From the NCBI GenBank assembly GCA_903881065.1, contig CAIRRW010000470.1:1-8555 (forward strand): a stretch of DNA of 8,555 nucleotides, read 5' to 3'. Position 1 is the first letter of the stretch, and the number at the start of each line of letters is the position of its first letter. Origin of the DNA: an uncultured Bacteroidota bacterium (GTDB lineage Bacteria; Bacteroidota; Bacteroidia; 2-12-FULL-35-15). Shown in pieces: positions 6,978 through 8,555 of this stretch. The translations under genes were made by a program, and so were the position numbers. Under the pieces are notes generated by a model that was given only the letters and a program-made list of their open reading frames with translations, searched no databases and was not told where the DNA came from.

Positions 6978-7424
6978 ATGAACAATAAAAAGAAAGAAAA
7001 AATCATTCAAAAATCAGCAAGGTATTATACCAAAACAGAGCGAGTAGAAATAATCAAGGAATATCTGACCAGCGGATGCAGTAAACAATTCATTTGGCAA
7101 AAATATACCGGAAGTGCTGATGAACGAGGTCACCTGTTGCGATGGATGCGTGAACTGGGTTATGCAGTTAATGTAAGAAGAAAAAAGCCTAGTATTGCAT
7201 CAAAAACATTCAAGATGCCAAAGAAAAGAAAGCCACACAAAGAGGATGCGTCCTTAAAACAGGACGATTTATTTGAAAACCTTCAGTTGAAGAAAAGAAT
7301 TTCGGAACTGGAAAAACAGTTGAAAGATGCAGAAATGAAAGCCATCGCGTTTTCAACGATGGTAGATATTGCAGAAAGAGAATTTAAAATACCTATCCGA
7401 AAAAAGCTCAATACCAAACCATAG
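6978..7424 (+). CDS. IS3-family transposase OrfA (DNA-binding subunit)
   Basis: OrfA binds the IS ends and forms the N-terminal half of the OrfAB transposase; alone it commonly acts as a regulator. The 148-aa protein is basic. It has a helix-turn-helix-like region (about 15-62, YYTKTERVEIIKEYL, then SKQFIWQKYTG and LLRWMRELGY), a Lys/Arg-rich linker (about 66-90), and a leucine-zipper-like coiled coil (about 98-134, LKKRISELEKQLKDAEMKAI) for oligomerisation. At 148 aa it is longer than the roughly 90-110 aa of many IS3 OrfA proteins, because of the linker. The ATG at 6978 follows the hairpin directly, and no Shine-Dalgarno sequence is visible. The slippery heptamer is near its 3' end, five codons before the TAG. 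Confidence 0.9.
   Translation: MNNKKKEKIIQKSARYYTKTERVEIIKEYLTSGCSKQFIWQKYTGSADERGHLLRWMRELGYAVNVRRKKPSIASKTFKMPKKRKPHKEDASLKQDDLFENLQLKKRISELEKQLKDAEMKAIAFSTMVDIAEREFKIPIRKKLNTKP
7400..7406 (+). promoter_or_regulatory. A6G slippery heptamer for programmed -1 frameshifting
   Basis: AAAAAAG is exactly in phase with orfA (cgA AAA AAG). Slippage by -1 continues as GCT CAA TAC into the orfB frame, which is open from 7388. The fusion OrfAB would be 457 aa: 143 residues of OrfA, 8 residues encoded upstream of the orfB ATG, and 306 residues of OrfB. No strong downstream stem-loop stimulator is obvious within about 40 nt. Confidence 0.85.
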
Positions 7425-7429
7425 AAGAA

Positions 7430-8350
7430 ATGAAAAACATCTTTTCACACATAAGTCTGGCCAAATTATGTGGATGGTTTGGTATCACCAGACAGGCTTA
7501 TTATCAGAACACCTGGGCAGGAATGTCAACTCCCTTTGAAGAAGATTTGATTTTACAGGAAGTAAAAAATATCAGAAAGAATCACCGAAGAATAGGTACA
7601 AGAAAACTATATGAAATGATGAAGCCTTATCTGTTGGAGCATAAGATAAAAATGGGTCGAGATGGCTTGTTTGGGGTACTGTCAGCCAATCAGTTATTAG
7701 TAAGAAAACGCAAACGAAGAATACAAACCACCAACTCGTTCCATTGGTTAAGAAAATATCCGAATCTTATCCGAGGATTGGTTCCAACGGCTATCAATCA
7801 ACTTTGGGTAAGCGATATTACGTATTGGAAATTGAAGAACAATCATGTATACATTAGTTTTGTTACCGATGCATATTCTCATAAAATTGTAGGCTATCAT
7901 GTAGCCGACACGTTGGAAGCCAGTGCAAGCATACGCGCATTGCAAATGGCTCTCTCTGCCTTGGGGGCAGAGAGCCATTTGCAGCTCACGCACCACAGCG
8001 ACAGAGGAATACAATATTGCAGCGCTGCTTATGTAAAGCTATTGCAGGATAATAATATAAAAATAAGCATGACAGAAAGCGGTGACCCTCTGGAAAACGC
8101 CATAGCTGAAAGGATAAACGGAATTATTAAAGATGAATATTTAGATGGCTATGATATTGAAATTATCAAAGATGCTAAGGAATTACTAAAGGCTGTGGTG
8201 GATTTATACAATAACGAAAGGCCTCATATGAGCATTGGTAACTTAACTCCAAATCAAATTCATCATTCAGATCAATCAATTAAAACAGAAAAACTATGGA
8301 AGAACTATTACAGAAAAGAAACTACATTTGTAAACCAATTTCAGGACTAA
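7430..8350 (+). CDS. IS3-family transposase OrfB (DDE catalytic subunit)
   Basis: OrfB is the catalytic half of the transposase, normally made as OrfAB by frameshifting at 7400-7406. The ATG at 7430 could give a free 306-aa OrfB. The N-terminal part (1-100) has the HTH_21-like region typical of IS3 OrfB, including SLAKLCGWFGITRQAYYQ and RRIGTRKLYEMM. The integrase core follows: D129 in LWVSDITYW, D191 in HHSDRGIQY, and E227 in ENAIAERING, with exactly 35 residues between the last two. The family's YNNERPHMSIGNLTPNQ stretch is near the C-terminus. No stop, frameshift or missing catalytic residue is seen. Codons for residues 170-186 form a long quasi-palindrome, and the stop codon lies inside the first of three end-repeat copies. 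It starts 5 nt after the orfA stop. Confidence 0.93.
   Translation: MKNIFSHISLAKLCGWFGITRQAYYQNTWAGMSTPFEEDLILQEVKNIRKNHRRIGTRKLYEMMKPYLLEHKIKMGRDGLFGVLSANQLLVRKRKRRIQTTNSFHWLRKYPNLIRGLVPTAINQLWVSDITYWKLKNNHVYISFVTDAYSHKIVGYHVADTLEASASIRALQMALSALGAESHLQLTHHSDRGIQYCSAAYVKLLQDNNIKISMTESGDPLENAIAERINGIIKDEYLDGYDIEIIKDAKELLKAVVDLYNNERPHMSIGNLTPNQIHHSDQSIKTEKLWKNYYRKETTFVNQFQD
7941..7983. repeat. Long quasi-palindrome inside orfB
   Basis: TGCAAATGGCTCTC (7941-7954) pairs perfectly with GAGAGCCATTTGCA (7970-7983), and TGCC (7957-7960) pairs with GGCA (7966-7969). This leaves a 2-nt bulge and a 5-nt loop, for 18 bp in total. It encodes residues 170-186, between catalytic D129 and D191. It is far stronger than expected by chance in a coding sequence. 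It could be an RNA hairpin acting on expression, or a scar of template-switch mutation. Confidence 0.85.
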
Positions 8351-8411
8351 AAATGCGTTGTAAACTTTTATCAGGATTAATTATATAAACTGTAAACTTT
8401 TTTTAGGATGA
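8329..8411 (+). repeat. Three tandem copies of the IS end sequence at the right end
   Basis: Related 21-bp units start TGTAAAC at 8329, 8359 and 8391, followed by a 5-nt spacer and TCAGGACTA, TCAGGATTA and TTAGGATGA respectively. The outermost unit is the inner part of the right terminal repeat. The innermost one overlaps the last codons and stop of orfB. Spacing is 30 and 32 bp, near three helical turns. Units 2 and 3 match at 18 of 21 positions; units 1 and 2 at 16 of 21. The left end has only one such unit. Confidence 0.75.
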
Positions 8412-8416
8412 GACAC
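8391..8416 (-). repeat. Right terminal inverted repeat of the IS3-family element
   Basis: Its reverse complement begins GTGTCTCATCCTAAAA and ends GTTTACA. It matches the left repeat (6937-6962) at 22 of 26 positions. Confidence 0.9.
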
Positions 8417-8555
8417 AAAGCATTGGTGTAACTAAATACTTTTGTTGAAACCAACCAGGTTTGTATTTTCCTAAACCCTTTTTTGTTGTTCTCAAACTGC
8501 TGATGTTCCTGTAAACCTTCATGATTGATAATACAAACATCAAGGGTAAGTTTGG
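8416..8555 (-). pseudogene. Truncated IS110-family-like transposase, N-terminal part
   Basis: Read on the minus strand from 8553, 46 codons are open without a stop: KLTLDVCIINHEGLQEHQQ, then FENNKKGFRKIQTWL, then VSTKVFSYTNAL. This resembles the start of IS110-type DEDD transposases, where GIDVSK-LTLDV is followed by a FEN-x3-GF-x5-WL segment. The catalytic Asp of the DVSK motif would lie just beyond the window edge. The frame is cut at the IS3 boundary, where it runs on into the IS and stops at 8377-8379. The expected continuation (an Asn/His-Thr-Gly-Tyr type motif) is not found on the other side of the IS. The identification is from remembered family features and the fragment is short, so treat it as probable rather than certain. 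Confidence 0.55.

Larger units (their letters stand above)
6937..8416 (+). mobile_element. Complete IS3-family insertion sequence, about 1.48 kb
   Basis: The element has imperfect 26-bp terminal inverted repeats (22 of 26 match), orfA, a -1 frameshift heptamer and orfB with an intact D-D-(35)-E triad. All parts needed for transposition by the IS3 copy-out route are present, so it looks potentially active. The exact edges are slightly uncertain. Counting from GTGTCT to AGACAC gives 6937-8416 with a flanking AAA on both sides, a possible 3-bp target duplication. The canonical TG...CA ends would be 6938-8415 with no exact duplication. AAA is weak evidence in AT-rich DNA. It inserted next to, or within, an IS110-like transposase gene. 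I cannot name the specific IS. Confidence 0.93.

Noticed and set aside
7748..8014. Minus-strand open frame opposite orfB
   Set aside because: It is antisense to the DDE domain. Its peptide partly mirrors OrfB (LQMAL, ESHLQ) only because of the quasi-palindrome at 7941-7983.

Overview
The window looks like a chromosomal segment of an AT-rich member of the Bacteroidota. The evidence is promoter-like TAnnTTTG boxes before both the minus-strand operon and the tRNA, poor or absent Shine-Dalgarno sequences, a lipoprotein adaptor subunit of the type common in this phylum, and the character of the proteins. No closer placement is possible from the sequence alone.

Positions 249-6275 form one minus-strand transcription unit. 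It starts with a small exported or membrane-anchored protein of unknown function (122 aa). This is followed by a complete tripartite heavy-metal efflux pump in the order outer-membrane channel (CzcC/TolC-like), lipoprotein membrane-fusion adaptor (CzcB-like) and inner-membrane RND pump (CzcA-like). The pump genes are 18 and 27 nt apart, a good rho-independent hairpin follows the last one (173-202), and a TAnnTTTG promoter box lies just before the first gene. The RND pump carries the D-x5-D-x6-E motif of the divalent-cation (Co/Zn/Cd/Ni) heavy-metal subgroup. No regulator is visible in the window.

A plus-strand tRNA-Phe (GAA) at 6459-6531 follows, with its own promoter box and terminator. About 350 bp of non-coding DNA (6586-6936) comes next. 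It is rich in short direct repeats with 10-12 bp period and holds a perfect 16-bp palindrome. This may be the footprint of a lost tRNA-targeted integrative element, but that is inference.

Positions 6937-8416 are an apparently intact IS3-family insertion sequence. It has 26-bp imperfect terminal inverted repeats, orfA, an in-phase A6G slippery heptamer for -1 frameshifting, and orfB with a complete D-D-(35)-E triad. Unusual features are a perfect 8-bp hairpin abutting the orfA start, a long quasi-palindrome inside orfB, and three tandem copies of the terminal-repeat sequence at the right end spaced about 30-32 bp. Directly beyond the right end, the minus strand encodes what looks like the N-terminal part of an IS110-family transposase. 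It is cut at the IS3 boundary and does not resume on the other side, so this is a mobile-element scrapyard with a likely deletion.

No wholly new multi-gene system is evident. The least explained parts are the small protein heading the efflux operon, the repeat architecture of the IS right end, and the repeat-rich tract beside the tRNA.
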